From the IMG/VR virus record IMGVR_UViG_3300044712_001906, positions 1 to 64,000 of that record: a stretch of 64,000 nt of DNA, one strand, 5' to 3'. Position 1 is the first letter of the stretch. Each line of letters opens with the position of its first letter. Origin of the DNA: a virus. This document shows, piece after piece, positions 39,648-49,900 of this stretch. The notes under the pieces were generated by a model that was given only the letters and a program-made list of their open reading frames with translations, was not told the DNA's origin and did not search any database. Made by a program: the position numbers and the translations under genes.

Positions 39648-40277
39648 CTAGCCCTCCGTGACCGGATTGGCGCCGCCCTCGACGCCGTTGATGCGCACGC
39701 CCCTCGCGGCGATGAGGAGCGGCCTGCGAATGGTGACCGTCTGCGACGGTGACTGCTCTTTGGCCGTGGCCCGCCAGCGCTGGGTGCGCGAGAAGGGGAT
39801 CTGCGCCTCGAGGTTCGCCTCGAGCGCGAGGTCTCCGCCGCCCTCGAAGTGGACGTTGTCGTAGCCCGCGGAGATGAGGCTGAGCGTCGCGCGCATCATC
39901 AGGTGCCGCACGATGGTGTGGAGCGCCCGCGCCTGCTCCTGGCTCTCGCCGATGACCATGATGACGGCCACCTGGTCGATGAGCATGGAGAGCCACGTCC
40001 GGCCGTCGTCGTCCTCCTCCTCTTCGGAGAAGCCGAGGGCCTGCGACCGGTCGGTGTCCTCTTGGAGCAGCACGAGGACCTTGGGCGGCCCCTCGGGGTC
40101 GAGCTGGAAGCCCGAGGAGAAGTTCAGGCGGCCGGAGAGCGACGCGTGCCACTCCGCGATGACGTCGTCTGGCACGCGGCCTGAGAAGAGCCGTGCGAGG
40201 TCGTCGACGTTCCGCGACACGTCCGCCCACTCCTGTTGGAGCGCGGTCAGCACGTGCAGGTCGAAGAAGGCCGACAT
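39648..40277 (-). CDS. Tail terminator-like protein (209 aa)
   Basis: A 209-residue alpha/beta protein (GRTWLSMLIDQVAVIMVIGE, ALHTIVRHLMMRATLSLISA) directly upstream of the sheath, the normal place of the tail terminator or tail-completion protein. It contains an acidic run (EEEEDDD). It caps the tail for joining to the head. The assignment is mainly positional. Confidence 0.5.
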   Translation of the reverse strand: MSAFFDLHVLTALQQEWADVSRNVDDLARLFSGRVPDDVIAEWHASLSGRLNFSSGFQLDPEGPPKVLVLLQEDTDRSQALGFSEEEEDDDGRTWLSMLIDQVAVIMVIGESQEQARALHTIVRHLMMRATLSLISAGYDNVHFEGGGDLALEANLEAQIPFSRTQRWRATAKEQSPSQTVTIRRPLLIAARGVRINGVEGGANPVTEG

Positions 40278-40940
40278 CTACGGGATCTCCGACAGGATCT
40301 GCGGGATCTTCGCCAAGACCGCGGCGGCGATGTTCCGCGCCTTCACGCCCTTGACGATCCAGGGCTTGCCGCCCTGGGACATCGTCCGCCAATTGCGGTA
40401 GGTCGACTGCGTGGCGCCGGCGTAGGTCTTCTGCATCCGGACGAGACCGGCGAGCTTGCCTCCGCCGCCGAGCCGCCCGCCCCAGATCGTAGGACTACCC
40501 GGGGCCGACGTGGACGGCTTGAGCGCCTGCGCCGCCTTCACGGCGCCCTTGCCGCCGACCGCCGCGATGGACTGCTCGGTGAAGCCCTGCGGGATGTTCA
40601 CGTAGAACCACCCGCCCTTGGACATCTTGAGCGACTTCGTCCCGGGCTTGAGCACGAACTTGCGCAGGTCGAACTGCCCCTGCGTACCGATGCCGCCGGG
40701 TCCCATGCCGAGCTCGACGAGGCTCGGGAGCATCCCGGTGAGCGCGATCACGGCCTTGCTGCCCTTGATCGACTCGATGTTGATGCCGCGCTGGTAGGCC
40801 GCCAGCGTCGTGCCGAGGACGCGCGCCGCCTCGCGCTGCCAGAGGCCCACGACGGCGTGGGCGAGAGTGCTGATGCGCGACTTCTGCCCGGACTGGTCGA
40901 GGCCGAGGATCTTCGCGAGGTCGATGCGGGGGACGCCCAC
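40278..40940 (-). CDS. Virion morphogenesis / tail-completion-like protein (220 aa)
   Basis: A basic 220-residue protein with a helical start (LAHAVVGLWQREAARVLGTT) and Gly/Lys-rich middle, ending in a helix (AAAVLAKIPQILSEI). Its position and basic nature fit phage virion-morphogenesis or head-closure proteins. It is immediately followed by the terminator-like gene. Confidence 0.5.
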   Translation of the reverse strand: MGVPRIDLAKILGLDQSGQKSRISTLAHAVVGLWQREAARVLGTTLAAYQRGINIESIKGSKAVIALTGMLPSLVELGMGPGGIGTQGQFDLRKFVLKPGTKSLKMSKGGWFYVNIPQGFTEQSIAAVGGKGAVKAAQALKPSTSAPGSPTIWGGRLGGGGKLAGLVRMQKTYAGATQSTYRNWRTMSQGGKPWIVKGVKARNIAAAVLAKIPQILSEIP

Positions 40941-40942
40941 GG

Positions 40943-41749
40943 CTACGCCCTCCCCGAGAAGTAGAAGTCGAGGCGCGCGTCGACCTGAACGGGGAGCATC
41001 GTCAGGAGGGGCTCAGGCGCCTTCGCGGCCACGCGCGTGACTCGCGTCACATGCGGGATGCTCTCGACGACGTACCTCGGATTCGTGAAGTAGGACGCGG
41101 CGAACCATCCGCCCACGGGAGGCGCGGTCCCGAGCGCGTCGCCCTTCGTCCAGTCGAGCTTGCCGTCGACGGTGACCTCGAAGTCCGTGCCGTCGGAGAG
41201 CTCTCCCGGCATCAGGACGCCGTCCTCGCCCGAGCGCCGGCAGTAGAGCACGGCGACGTCGAGGTTCTCCGGGACGGTCGGATCTGCCTCGGTCCCAACC
41301 TGGACGGTGTGCCGCACGATGGGCGCCCGCACCGCGTCGACGGTGCCCACGCGCTGGCGCACCTCGCGGTAGACCATGAAGTAGTCGAGGACCGTGAACC
41401 GGTCCTGGAAGCTCGGCAGATGCTCGCCGAGGAGCGTGATGCGCACCATCCCGTTCGCGTTGACGCCGTACTGCTCGATCTTGTCGTGCGTCTCCGCGCC
41501 CAGGACGACCGCGCGCACCTCGTTCGGCGAGTGGTAGATGAGGCCGCTCCCCTGGCACTCGATGCAGCCCTCGCGCGGCTCCGAGGTGGCCGCAGACCGT
41601 CCGGCCGACGAGAAGATGCGGCGGCAGGGGCACGCGGCGGCCTGCTCCCAGACGACGCGGAGCCCCTTCATCCAGATCTCGTCGCGGATCATCTTCGGAT
41701 CGATGTCGACCCGCATGGACTTGATGGGCTTGAGGCCGCGGAAGATCAC
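40943..41749 (-). CDS. Neck/connector protein with Cys cluster (268 aa)
   Basis: A 268-residue protein. Residues about 35 to 70 hold a Cys cluster (AAACPCRRIFSSA, then GCIECQGSGL), which could bind zinc. The remainder is beta-rich with repeated VRHTVQVGTEADP-like strands. Its place between the connector (41746..42504) and the tail-completion gene suggests a head-tail joining role. It overlaps the upstream gene by four bases. Confidence 0.55.
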   Translation of the reverse strand: MIFRGLKPIKSMRVDIDPKMIRDEIWMKGLRVVWEQAAACPCRRIFSSAGRSAATSEPREGCIECQGSGLIYHSPNEVRAVVLGAETHDKIEQYGVNANGMVRITLLGEHLPSFQDRFTVLDYFMVYREVRQRVGTVDAVRAPIVRHTVQVGTEADPTVPENLDVAVLYCRRSGEDGVLMPGELSDGTDFEVTVDGKLDWTKGDALGTAPPVGGWFAASYFTNPRYVVESIPHVTRVTRVAAKAPEPLLTMLPVQVDARLDFYFSGRA

Positions 41750-42504
41750 AGGATGCAGACCTCCATGCCGGTGTACTTGGCGCGGAGGGCGACGAGGACG
41801 TCCTCGAGGTGCTTGGCCTCCTGGATCATGCGGGCGCCGAAGCCCGCGTTGGTGCTGGAGTTGGCCGTCGTGATGTTCGTGCTCAGGCCGTCCATGCTGA
41901 CGGAGTAGGCCTGCAGTCCGGAGCCGGCCACGAGGTCGCCGGCGGTGTTCAGCACGAGGATGGAGGCCTTGATGCCGATGGCCCGCAGGATGAGCTCGTC
42001 GCGCTGCGCTGGGTCGTCCCAGTCGATGCCGGCGCGGTACTCGAACCCGACGAACTGCGGCGCGTAGCTCCGGCTCGTGAGGAAGGGTCCTGGACCGTAG
42101 GAGCTGAACCCGACGGCGGCCCCGGAGAACGACTGCTGTCCGGGGATGATCTGGAGCTGGCCCGCGATCGGGAACTGGACGTGGATCCAGCTGAGCGGCA
42201 GCTCCTGAGGCGCGGTGTCGCCGATCTGCAGGTACGCCCGGGTAACCTCGCGGACGGGCCGGTTGCGGAGCCTCGTGAGGTGGTAGGAGAGCTCGTCGCC
42301 GGCGAGGAGGTCGACGCGTTCGGTGAAGGCGTGGACGTCGTCGAGCACGATGCCGAGCCGGCTACCAACCTCGCTGATGGCCGACTCGATGCAGTGCGTG
42401 TAGTGGACGTCCGGATACTCCGTGCCGTCGTCGAGCGTCAGGTCGATGCCGACGAGGTGGGTGGCCTTCAGCCAGTCTGGCGTGACGATGTCGCGCAGGG
42501 CCAT
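41746..42504 (-). CDS. Head-tail connector protein (252 aa)
   Basis: A 252-residue protein. The N-terminal helices with CIESAISEVGSRLGIVLDDV and the following SYHLTRLRNRPVREVTRAYL form a pattern seen in head-completion or adaptor proteins. A C-terminal helix (GARMIQEAKHLEDVLVALRA) completes it. The gene lies between capsid genes and the tail genes. Confidence 0.58.
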   Translation of the reverse strand: MALRDIVTPDWLKATHLVGIDLTLDDGTEYPDVHYTHCIESAISEVGSRLGIVLDDVHAFTERVDLLAGDELSYHLTRLRNRPVREVTRAYLQIGDTAPQELPLSWIHVQFPIAGQLQIIPGQQSFSGAAVGFSSYGPGPFLTSRSYAPQFVGFEYRAGIDWDDPAQRDELILRAIGIKASILVLNTAGDLVAGSGLQAYSVSMDGLSTNITTANSSTNAGFGARMIQEAKHLEDVLVALRAKYTGMEVCIL

Positions 42505-42529
42505 CGGGCCACCCCCTCCACGGTCAGAC

Positions 42530-43438
42530 CTAGGCGGGCATCACTTCGGCGGTGAAGTCGGTCAGGGTCAGGGTGTTGCCGGCGTTGTTGCTCGAGGCGA
42601 GCGCCGTCACGACGACGTCCACCGTGCCGGTGGTGTCGATGGCCCCGGCGACGTTGAAGGTCGAGATGGGCGTGGCGCCATCGGGCACGGTGAGCCCGTA
42701 GCTGTTGAACTTGCCCCCGGCGCCGACGTCGGTGATCTGGGCGTCCGCCTCGAAGTAGATGGCCTCGCCCACGCCGGCGTTCGCCAGGGCGCCCGAGTCG
42801 ACGATCACCTCGCCCAGGAGGCCGCCGACGCGCACGCGGACGCGCCAGGTGTCGACTGCGTTGAAGCCGAGCGCGCCCACGTAGCCCTTGACCCGCACCT
42901 TCCGGCGGGCGGTGCCGACGGAGGCCGCCGTCAGCGTGAGCGTGGCGAGCACCTTCTCGGCGTCGAACCCGTCGTCGCCAGCGGCGTCCGCGTCCTCGGC
43001 CATCGCCAGCTTGAGGAGCGGCGTGTTGGTCGCGTAGACGGTGGAGTCCTTGCACTGCACGCCGTCTGCCGTCACGCCGGCGCCCGGCGTCTTCTCGATG
43101 AGCGTGTCGGTCTTGACCGTCGAGTCCTTGAGGAGCACGCCGTCGACGGTGACGCCCGCGGCGGGGGTGTGCTCGCCGATGGTGTCGGCCTTGACCGTCC
43201 CGGCGGAGTCGATGTTGCCGACGTCGTCGACGTTCTGCCCGTTCAGGTCGAGGGCCTCGTCGAGGGCCGCGAACACGGCCAGGATGGAGGCCTTCGTGAC
43301 GCCGGCGACGAGGGTGTCCATCTCCGCGCGGAGCTGCCGGACGCGCTCGAAGATGCGGAAGCGGCCGAAGAGGCCGTTGCTCCGGTCGAGCTCTTCCACC
43401 TGGTCGACGGTGAGGTTGGTTCCGGTGGGATCGGCCAT
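42530..43438 (-). CDS. Head decoration/fibre-like protein with repeats (302 aa)
   Basis: Residues 80 to 133 hold two imperfect copies of a phage-structural repeat (TVK(A/T)DT..E.TP.AGVT.DGV..KDS), common in head- or tail-decorating proteins. The N-terminal region is a helical coil (FGRFRIFERVRQLRAEMDTL) and the C-terminal half is a beta domain ending in NNAGNTLTLTDFTAEVM. Located just after the small capsid-associated protein; a surface decoration role is inferred. Confidence 0.58.
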   Translation of the reverse strand: MADPTGTNLTVDQVEELDRSNGLFGRFRIFERVRQLRAEMDTLVAGVTKASILAVFAALDEALDLNGQNVDDVGNIDSAGTVKADTIGEHTPAAGVTVDGVLLKDSTVKTDTLIEKTPGAGVTADGVQCKDSTVYATNTPLLKLAMAEDADAAGDDGFDAEKVLATLTLTAASVGTARRKVRVKGYVGALGFNAVDTWRVRVRVGGLLGEVIVDSGALANAGVGEAIYFEADAQITDVGAGGKFNSYGLTVPDGATPISTFNVAGAIDTTGTVDVVVTALASSNNAGNTLTLTDFTAEVMPA

Positions 43439-43453
43439 GTTCGTCGTCTCCTG

Positions 43454-43756
43454 CTACTGACGCCGCTTGCCGCGGCCTTGCTTGTGCGTGTTCGGGCTGA
43501 GGTGTGCGGAAGCGGAAAGGGGTGCCGCCACGGCCGCCGCCGGGGTGGGGGCGGAGGCGTTGCCGACGGCGGCATCCCGCTCGGTGTGGCTCGGCGCAGA
43601 GTCGACGAGCCGATAGTTGCGGTGCTCGGCGAGCTTCGCCCGCGTCGCCGCGTCGGGCTGCGGATCCAGGGTGCCGTCCGCACCGACGGAGTAGAGGAGC
43701 GAGCCGATCGTGATCGACCCGCTCCTCATCCTCACGTGCTGGACCAGCGTGGCCAC
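43454..43756 (-). CDS. Small head-associated protein (100 aa)
   Basis: The start is a GTG at 43756, 11 bases after the capsid stop; the longer frame is a capsid shadow. The product begins ATLVQHVRMRSGSITIGSLL, a beta hairpin of a type seen in small capsid proteins, and ends in an Ala/Pro-rich tail with a basic end (KQGRGKRRQ). It may bind DNA or capsid. Confidence 0.55.
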   Translation of the reverse strand: MATLVQHVRMRSGSITIGSLLYSVGADGTLDPQPDAATRAKLAEHRNYRLVDSAPSHTERDAAVGNASAPTPAAAVAAPLSASAHLSPNTHKQGRGKRRQ

Positions 43757-43767
43757 CCGGTCACTCC

Positions 43768-45252
43768 TCAGAGGGTGAGCGAGACGTTCGTCCAGACCTT
43801 GTGCTTGCGCGGCGCGCGGACGTGCGGCGCCTTGAAGAGCATGGTCATGAACGGCTTGCTCGTGGCGACCTCCGCCAGCGGGCGGCGGATGACCGGGAGC
43901 AGGTTCGCGACGTAGAGCGAGTCGGGGTTCGTCTCGAGCGCGTAGACGTCGCTCGTGCCCGGGATGGACCGGTTCTCGTCGTAGAAGCCCGTCGAGTCGC
44001 CGCCCGTGCCGAGGAGGTTGCGCGCGAAGCGGCCGATGTACTTGCACGTGCTCGCGTCGCCGTCCTTGGCCGACCGGTAGACCTCGTAGAAGCGGACCGA
44101 GTAGTCGCCCGAGGTCGGCGCGTCCGAGTCCTCGATGTCGATGAACACGCGGTCGCCGCTGGCCACCGTGACCGGACCCTTCGTGATGGGCGCCGCGCTG
44201 CCCTTGTCGCCCACGGCCACGATCTTGTAGTAGTAGTCGCCCAGGTCGGCGGCCTTGAAGTTCGTGTCCCCGCCCGCGTTCGGGCTGGTCAGCGTGATGT
44301 CCCCGCCGGCGACCACGGTCGGCGCCTTGCCGGAGGCGGTGGCCTTCGGGGTCTGCGCGTGGCGGATCATGGGGGTGGGCATGAGCGGGATGGCCTCGCC
44401 CGTCGGACCGACGATGGAGAGCCGCCCGGCGTTGAAGGTCAGCATCGTGCCCGGGCCGAGGTCCATGGTCTGGAGCCGCGCCGAGGACTGCGAGAAGAGG
44501 CCGAGCAGGTTGCCGATGAGGGTCGTCGGCATGAGGATGGTGTCGACGTGCCCGTAGTACGGGTCGTCGGCGAGCTCGAAGATGCCCGAGACGAAGTCCG
44601 CGAGCTGGAGCTTGCCGCCGTCGGCGTCCACGACGTTGCCGCCCGCCACGATCTGCTTGCGGATGCCGTCGAACTCGAGGGGGCTCATGGCGGTGTCGCC
44701 GTCGAAGAGCGACCGCTCGTACTTGCGCGAGAGGGACTGGACTGCCGCGCTCGTCTGGAAGTCGAGACCCGACTTGCTCACCTGCCCGCGGCCGAGGATG
44801 TCGGTGACCGCCGCGACGTCGGTGATGGACCGCTGGACGCCCAGGTACTTGATGCGGGCGATCTTGCGGTTGATCTCCGACTCCTCCTGCTCGGTCGTGC
44901 CGCCCTCGGCGAACGCCGCCGGGATGCCGTCGTCGCCGAACTGGGTCACGGTCGCGACCTCGTAGAGGGGCGAGCCGACGGCCTTCTCCTTCAGGAGCTT
45001 CTGCAGGACGAGGTCCTTGTCCTGGAAGGTCTCCGAGGTCCACTGCGTGTCGATCGCCTGCGTGACGAGCGGGGTGAAGGCGTCCGTGAACTCCTGACCC
45101 TGCAGGATGTTCGACACGTCGGCCTTGTAGAGCGGCTCGAGCTGCGGCAGCGCCTTCAGGAGCTGCTGCTGCGTCGGAGACGCCTTCGCCATGGCGACCG
45201 CGGCGCGGATCGCCTGGAACTCCTCGAAGCTGATGGTTCCGTGCCCTTCCAT
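43768..45252 (-). CDS. Major capsid protein (494 aa)
   Basis: A 494-residue protein placed right after the scaffold-like gene. An N-terminal helical region, an E-loop-like stretch (AFAEGGTTEQEESEINRKIA) and a P-domain follow the HK97 layout. Between about 300 and 430 it has a fibronectin- or Ig-like insertion (LGDYYYKIVAVGDKGSAAPI, YSVRFYEVYRSAKDG), which probably projects from the capsid surface. The C-terminal segment (PFMTMLFKAPHVRAPRKHKV) closes the fold. Confidence 0.8.
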   Translation of the reverse strand: MEGHGTISFEEFQAIRAAVAMAKASPTQQQLLKALPQLEPLYKADVSNILQGQEFTDAFTPLVTQAIDTQWTSETFQDKDLVLQKLLKEKAVGSPLYEVATVTQFGDDGIPAAFAEGGTTEQEESEINRKIARIKYLGVQRSITDVAAVTDILGRGQVSKSGLDFQTSAAVQSLSRKYERSLFDGDTAMSPLEFDGIRKQIVAGGNVVDADGGKLQLADFVSGIFELADDPYYGHVDTILMPTTLIGNLLGLFSQSSARLQTMDLGPGTMLTFNAGRLSIVGPTGEAIPLMPTPMIRHAQTPKATASGKAPTVVAGGDITLTSPNAGGDTNFKAADLGDYYYKIVAVGDKGSAAPITKGPVTVASGDRVFIDIEDSDAPTSGDYSVRFYEVYRSAKDGDASTCKYIGRFARNLLGTGGDSTGFYDENRSIPGTSDVYALETNPDSLYVANLLPVIRRPLAEVATSKPFMTMLFKAPHVRAPRKHKVWTNVSLTL

Positions 45253-45276
45253 GTTCCTGCGCTCCTTCTGCTCGGC

Positions 45277-46017
45277 CTAGAGGCCGTACTTGGTGATGAC
45301 GGCCGCCGGGTCCGAGCCCGGGCGATCGATGTCTCGCGCTGCCTTCTTGAGCTCCTCACGGCGCTCGCTGGTCGTGTCGCTCGCCTTGATGAGCGCCACG
45401 ATCTTGCTGGCCACCTTGTCGCGGTCCTCGTTGGTCGGGACCGTCTGGGCGGACGGAGCGGCCGGCGTCCCCTTCGCGATCTGCTCGCCCGGTGGCGGCT
45501 GGATGACGACGTCGGCGACGTTCACGACGGCCTTGCCCGGGCGGGGCTCGGCCACGGCCTTCTCGAGCTCCCCGACCTTCGCGTGCAGCGAAGTGACGGT
45601 CTGGATGCTCGTCGCGACGGCCTTCACGAGCTCGCGGTGCGTGGCGCCGACGATCTCGAGGGCCTTGAAGAGCCCGGCGGCGCGGAGCATGGACGCGCCC
45701 TTGGCGGCCTGCTCCTCTTCGTCCTCGTCGCCGTCGTCGTCGGACGTGGCCTTGCCGTCCTCGTCGACCTTGCCGCCGCACTTGCCGCAGCACTTCTCCT
45801 CGGCCTTGGCGAGGCGCGCGGCCTCGTTGGTCGAGTCGAGGGCCTTGGCGACCTCCTCGAGGTGCCGGTCGAGCGCGGCCGGGTCGAGGTCGTTGAGCGG
45901 GTCGGTCTCCGCCTTGCACAGCCCGGCGGTGATCTGGGTCTGGACGATGGAGTCGATGAGGTCGGCTGCGAGGCCGCCCTTGGCCAGCGACTCGCGAAGC
46001 TCCTTCTCGGTCGGCAT
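45277..46017 (-). CDS. Scaffold-like head protein with Cys knuckle (246 aa)
   Basis: A 246-residue acidic, helical protein (ALDRHLEEVAKALDSTNEAA, HAKVGELEKAV) between the head protease and the capsid gene, the place and character of a scaffold. An unusual KCCGKCGGK stretch near residue 80, followed by an Asp/Glu run, could bind metal. The Lys/Glu-rich C-terminus fits capsid binding. It overlaps the protease stop by one base (TGATG). Confidence 0.6.
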   Translation of the reverse strand: MPTEKELRESLAKGGLAADLIDSIVQTQITAGLCKAETDPLNDLDPAALDRHLEEVAKALDSTNEAARLAKAEEKCCGKCGGKVDEDGKATSDDDGDEDEEEQAAKGASMLRAAGLFKALEIVGATHRELVKAVATSIQTVTSLHAKVGELEKAVAEPRPGKAVVNVADVVIQPPPGEQIAKGTPAAPSAQTVPTNEDRDKVASKIVALIKASDTTSERREELKKAARDIDRPGSDPAAVITKYGL

Positions 46018-46844
46018 CAGCGGTACTCCTGCGCGTCGCGCAGCAACTGGATTGCCGCCTCGCGGTTGAATTCCTCCGGGAGCCGGCGGACCACGCGGGC
46101 GATGAGCACGTCGACCGGTTCGAGCCCCTTGCAGAGGCGCGCCCAGTCGATGCCTGCCCTGGCGGCCGCGGCCTTCGCGATCGCGTCAGCGGCAGGCGAC
46201 TCCTCGCGGAGCTGCGGCAGCGGACAGCCCGCCTTGGCCCACTCCTCGAGGCTCTGGTGACCCGTGCGCGCGAGGTGGGCCGTCATGCCGGCGGCCATCA
46301 CGTCGAGCCACGAGTCGAAGTTGCGCGGCGCGGGGTCCACGGCGACCGTCAGGACACGCGCCTTCGTGATGCGCTTGCGGTCCGATGGGTCGCGCTCGAG
46401 GATCTCGCCCTCGACGGAGAAGCCCAGGCGCGTCCTCGCGCCCGACTTCGCCATGCCCTTGGCCGTCTCCCAGGCCTTACGCCCGAGCGGGTTCCAGAGG
46501 AACAGCTGCCCGCGCATCTTCATCGCGGCGACGCCGTCGTCGGTCAGAGTCGGGCTGATGTCGAGGGGCTCGCCGCAGATGTTGTCGTTGCGGGCGGGGT
46601 GGCCGTAGGAGATCTTCCCGAACGACTTGAAGAACGACCAGTCGATCCCGGACTGCACGACGACCTCGTCGTCGGCGTCGCGGCGCTCCGAGGTGATGAT
46701 CCCCGACACGCGGCCGTGGTCCTCGTCACCGAGCGGCGACTGTGTGCCAGCCTTCTCGATGGGATCGCCGGCCTTCTCGAACGGCTCCGCGTCGAACGGG
46801 AGCCACGAGTAGAAGCGATCGGGCTGGGTGCGGAGGGTCGCCAT
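46017..46844 (-). CDS. Prohead protease-like protein
   Basis: The start ATG 46844 is preferred; a GTG at 46865 would add seven residues with no ribosome binding site. The 275-residue protein has a beta-rich N-terminal half (GRVSGIITSERRDADDEVVV, ISYGHPARNDNICGEPLDIS) and TRLGFSVEGEILERDPSDRK, features of phage-head maturation proteases (S78/gp21-like). A His in SYGHPAR and a Ser in GFSVEG are candidates for the catalytic pair. The gene is upstream of the scaffold and capsid, the normal order. Confidence 0.68.
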   Translation of the reverse strand: MATLRTQPDRFYSWLPFDAEPFEKAGDPIEKAGTQSPLGDEDHGRVSGIITSERRDADDEVVVQSGIDWSFFKSFGKISYGHPARNDNICGEPLDISPTLTDDGVAAMKMRGQLFLWNPLGRKAWETAKGMAKSGARTRLGFSVEGEILERDPSDRKRITKARVLTVAVDPAPRNFDSWLDVMAAGMTAHLARTGHQSLEEWAKAGCPLPQLREESPAADAIAKAAAARAGIDWARLCKGLEPVDVLIARVVRRLPEEFNREAAIQLLRDAQEYR

Positions 46845-46858
46845 GCCCCCCGATTCAG

Positions 46859-46883
46859 GGGGCACGTTTCAGGGGGCGTTAAG
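46859..46883 (-). promoter_or_regulatory. Late-promoter-like motif, copy 2, upstream of the head protease
   Basis: CTTAACGCC (46883..46875, minus strand) is followed by seven bases, A, four bases and CCCC (46862..46859), ending about 15 bases before the protease ATG. It lies in the 60-base gap after the giant polyvalent gene. Confidence 0.5.
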
Positions 46884-46904
46884 TCGACCCATCACCACCC
46901 GACG

Positions 46905-49900
46905 TCACGGGTACCAGTAGTCGTACTTCGCGCCGTTCTTCTTCCGCATGCCGCCCTTCGTGCCGCCCGGGATGGCCTGCCAGCCGGCGCCAGTCGGACG
47001 CTCGCCTCCGTGCGTCGTTGATGCGGCATCGGTCGCCTTCGCGTGCTCCGCCTCGAAGGCCTTGACCTGTTCGTGGATGCCCTGCGCGCGGGCGATCTCC
47101 TGAGCCGCGATCTTGGGCTTGATGCCCCACGACTCGAGGTGCTCCGCCGTGATGCTCCCGTCGGCGACGCCCCTGACGAACTCGAGGTACGCGGCGCGGC
47201 GCGCTTCCTTCGTCGCCGTCTTGTCGCCCAGGGTCGCCCGCAGCCTGTCGAACGTCGCCCGGCTCGTCTTCGCCGCGTCCGCCCGGCGACGGAGGAGGCC
47301 CATGCCGACCTCGCCAGCCTTGCGATCTGGAGCGGACACGGTCTCAGGCTTCGCGCGATCTTCCTCGGGAGCGGCTTCCTCGTTCGGCGTCGGGGCGTCT
47401 GGCTCCGCCGCTGGGGCCTTCTCGTCGCGCTCCTCCGGGGCCTTCGTCGGCTGCTCGCTCTTGGGCTCGGACTTCTCGGGCTCGGGCTCGGGTTCGGACT
47501 TCGGTGGCTCTGCCGACTTGGGCGTCCGCTTCTTCTTCGCCCTGGCCGGCTTGGTCTTCTCGGGCTCGGGCTTGCCCTTGCCCTTGGGCGCCTTCGCGCC
47601 GTCAGGGTTGGGGGCGGCACCCGCCTTGCCCTTGCGCGGCTTCCTGGGTGTCCTCTCCGGCGCTCCCTTCGGGGCGGGCTCGGGCGCCTTCGATCCCCCG
47701 GAGGTCTCATCGATGGCGGGGTGCGGGGCGGGCGCCGGACGTGGCTTGCCCTTCGGCTTGGGCGCCACCGCGGCCGGCGAGACCGGAGCGATCGGGTCGG
47801 CGCTGGGCGACACGAACGACGCGTCCGGCTTCTGGTAGCGCGCCTGATGCTCCGCGAGCGCGTCGACGAAGCCCTGATGCGACTCCGCGACCTCGCGCTT
47901 GACGTCCCCCACGCGACGCTTCTCTCCCCCGAGCTCGATCTCCGCGTCGTCGGGGAGCTTGGCGAGCTTCTCGTGGGTGCGCGCGGTCGCGTCGACGTAG
48001 GTGGCGAGGGCCTCGTGCCGCTGGTAGTGCTTGGGGTCGTTGTAGCCCGAGGCCTCGGACGCAGCCCTGAGGTCGGCCGCGCGCTTGCGTGCCTTCTTCG
48101 ACGCCGCCTTGATGAGGTCCGCGGCCCCGGCGCTCGCGCCAGCGAATAGGCCCGTCTGGCGCTTCCCGGCGTCTTTCTCGGACCCGAGCATGTCTGCGAG
48201 GACGTCGGCTGTGCTCTTCGCTGGCCCCATGAGCGTCGACTGTCCGGCCGGGTTGCGCTGGGCGTGCTGGGCGATCTTGCGGAAGGCGTCGCTCATCTGG
48301 ACGTGCCCAGTGCGTGTCGTGATGAGGTTCAGGACGTGCTTGCCCTCGGGCGAGAGCTTGGGCTTTGACCCGAAGCCGCCCGAGTCGCCTCCGAGGAGGT
48401 CGCCGAAGCCCTGATCGCGATCGAACTCGCTCACGCTCTTGATGTTGTGCTTGCGCATGTAGGCATGCGCCTGCACCGCCTCGACGAGCGGCGCCGAGAG
48501 GTCGTGCCCGGCCGAGCCCGACCGGACGATGTGCGGGACCGAGCGCGCGATCGCCTGGATCTGGCTCTGCGGCATGTCGCTCAGCGTGTCCGCGTGCGGG
48601 ACGACCTTGCCGACGAGGAGGCGCTCGACGAAGGTCTTGCCGTCCTCGTTCAGCGCCCCGTCCTTGCCGAGGTACTGCGAGCGGTTGCGCCGATCGATGA
48701 TGCCCGCGCGCTGCATCGCGTCGACGAAAGGCCGCGCGTCGGCCGACGACAGGTACGCGTTGAGCGTCGCGTGCTTGTCCTCGCCGTTGTCGGCCTTGGC
48801 CTCCATGCCCGTGGCGAGGGTCTGGAGCATCGCCGGGGTCACGAGGCGCGCCCGGGCGACCTGGTCCGTCCGCGGGTCCATCGACTGCGTGAAGGCCTCG
48901 TTGTAGCGGCGGACGAGCACGCCGAGGTTCTGCTTGCCCTGGTCCTCGACGTCGACCTGTCGCACCAGGACCGGCTGCTTGAACTGCGACACGTCCTCGG
49001 GCGCGAGACCCCACTGGTGGGCGTTGTCCTTCAGGTGCTTGACGTAGGCCGCCCTCGCGTCGCCTCCCTTCTCGTGCGCGAGCTGGATCGACATCGTGCG
49101 CGAGTTGCCGCCGAGCACGATGCCCTTGTCGGTCACGAGCGGAGGCCCGTTGACGGCGTCGGGGTTGGTGTTCGCCACGAGGTCGGGCTTGAGCTTCTGC
49201 GCGTTCCTGAGCACCTTCTCCTGCTCTGCCTTGTCGCGATGGTAGACGCGCTCCTGAACTCCCTCCGGGTACTCCTCGCGCTGCTTGAAGCCCTTGGTGG
49301 GATCGTGCGACGCGATGAGGTCGGACGCCTCCATGAGCTTGTACCGCGCCGCCTGAGGGGTCGGAGAGCCGTCGGCGTCGGCGACGTAGACGGTCGTGCT
49401 CGAACCCGTCCCGGGCGCGGTCTCATCGCCGGCGTGCTTGGTGAGCGCGTGCCACTTCCCTTGCAGCTCGCGGTAGCGCTCGAGCTCGTCGAGCTTGCCG
49501 AGGTCCGGGTAGGCCTCAGCGGCGGCCTGGAGGCGCGCGAGCGCTGGCGACTCGACGGACTGCTTGGCGTAGGCGAGGAGCTGCTTGACGGCGCTCTCGT
49601 TGCCCTTGACCGCTTCGACGGCGCCGAGGAGCCCTTCGAGCTTCCCGAGGTCTGCGGCTGCGGCTGGGCGAAGCTCGTCGATCGCCCGTCGCGACGACGC
49701 GGCCTCGACGACGTGGGCGGGTTCGACCTGCTTGGCGCCCGAGGTGCGCCGCAGGTTCTCCGCGCCGCGGGCGATCTGCCGCCCGGCTCCCGTGACCTCG
49801 CGCCCGGTCGCCTTGTGCGTGGCCAGCGCGAGGAGGACACCCTTCGCGTCGCCGGACCATCCGGGGCGCTGCGCGAGGAAGTCGACGAGGGCCTTGGCGT

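Noticed and set aside
36963-39752. A 929-codon open frame on the plus strand
   Set aside because: It is antisense to the sheath, tube and chaperone genes, is Arg/Asp/His-rich and has no domain. Such shadows are common in GC-rich DNA.
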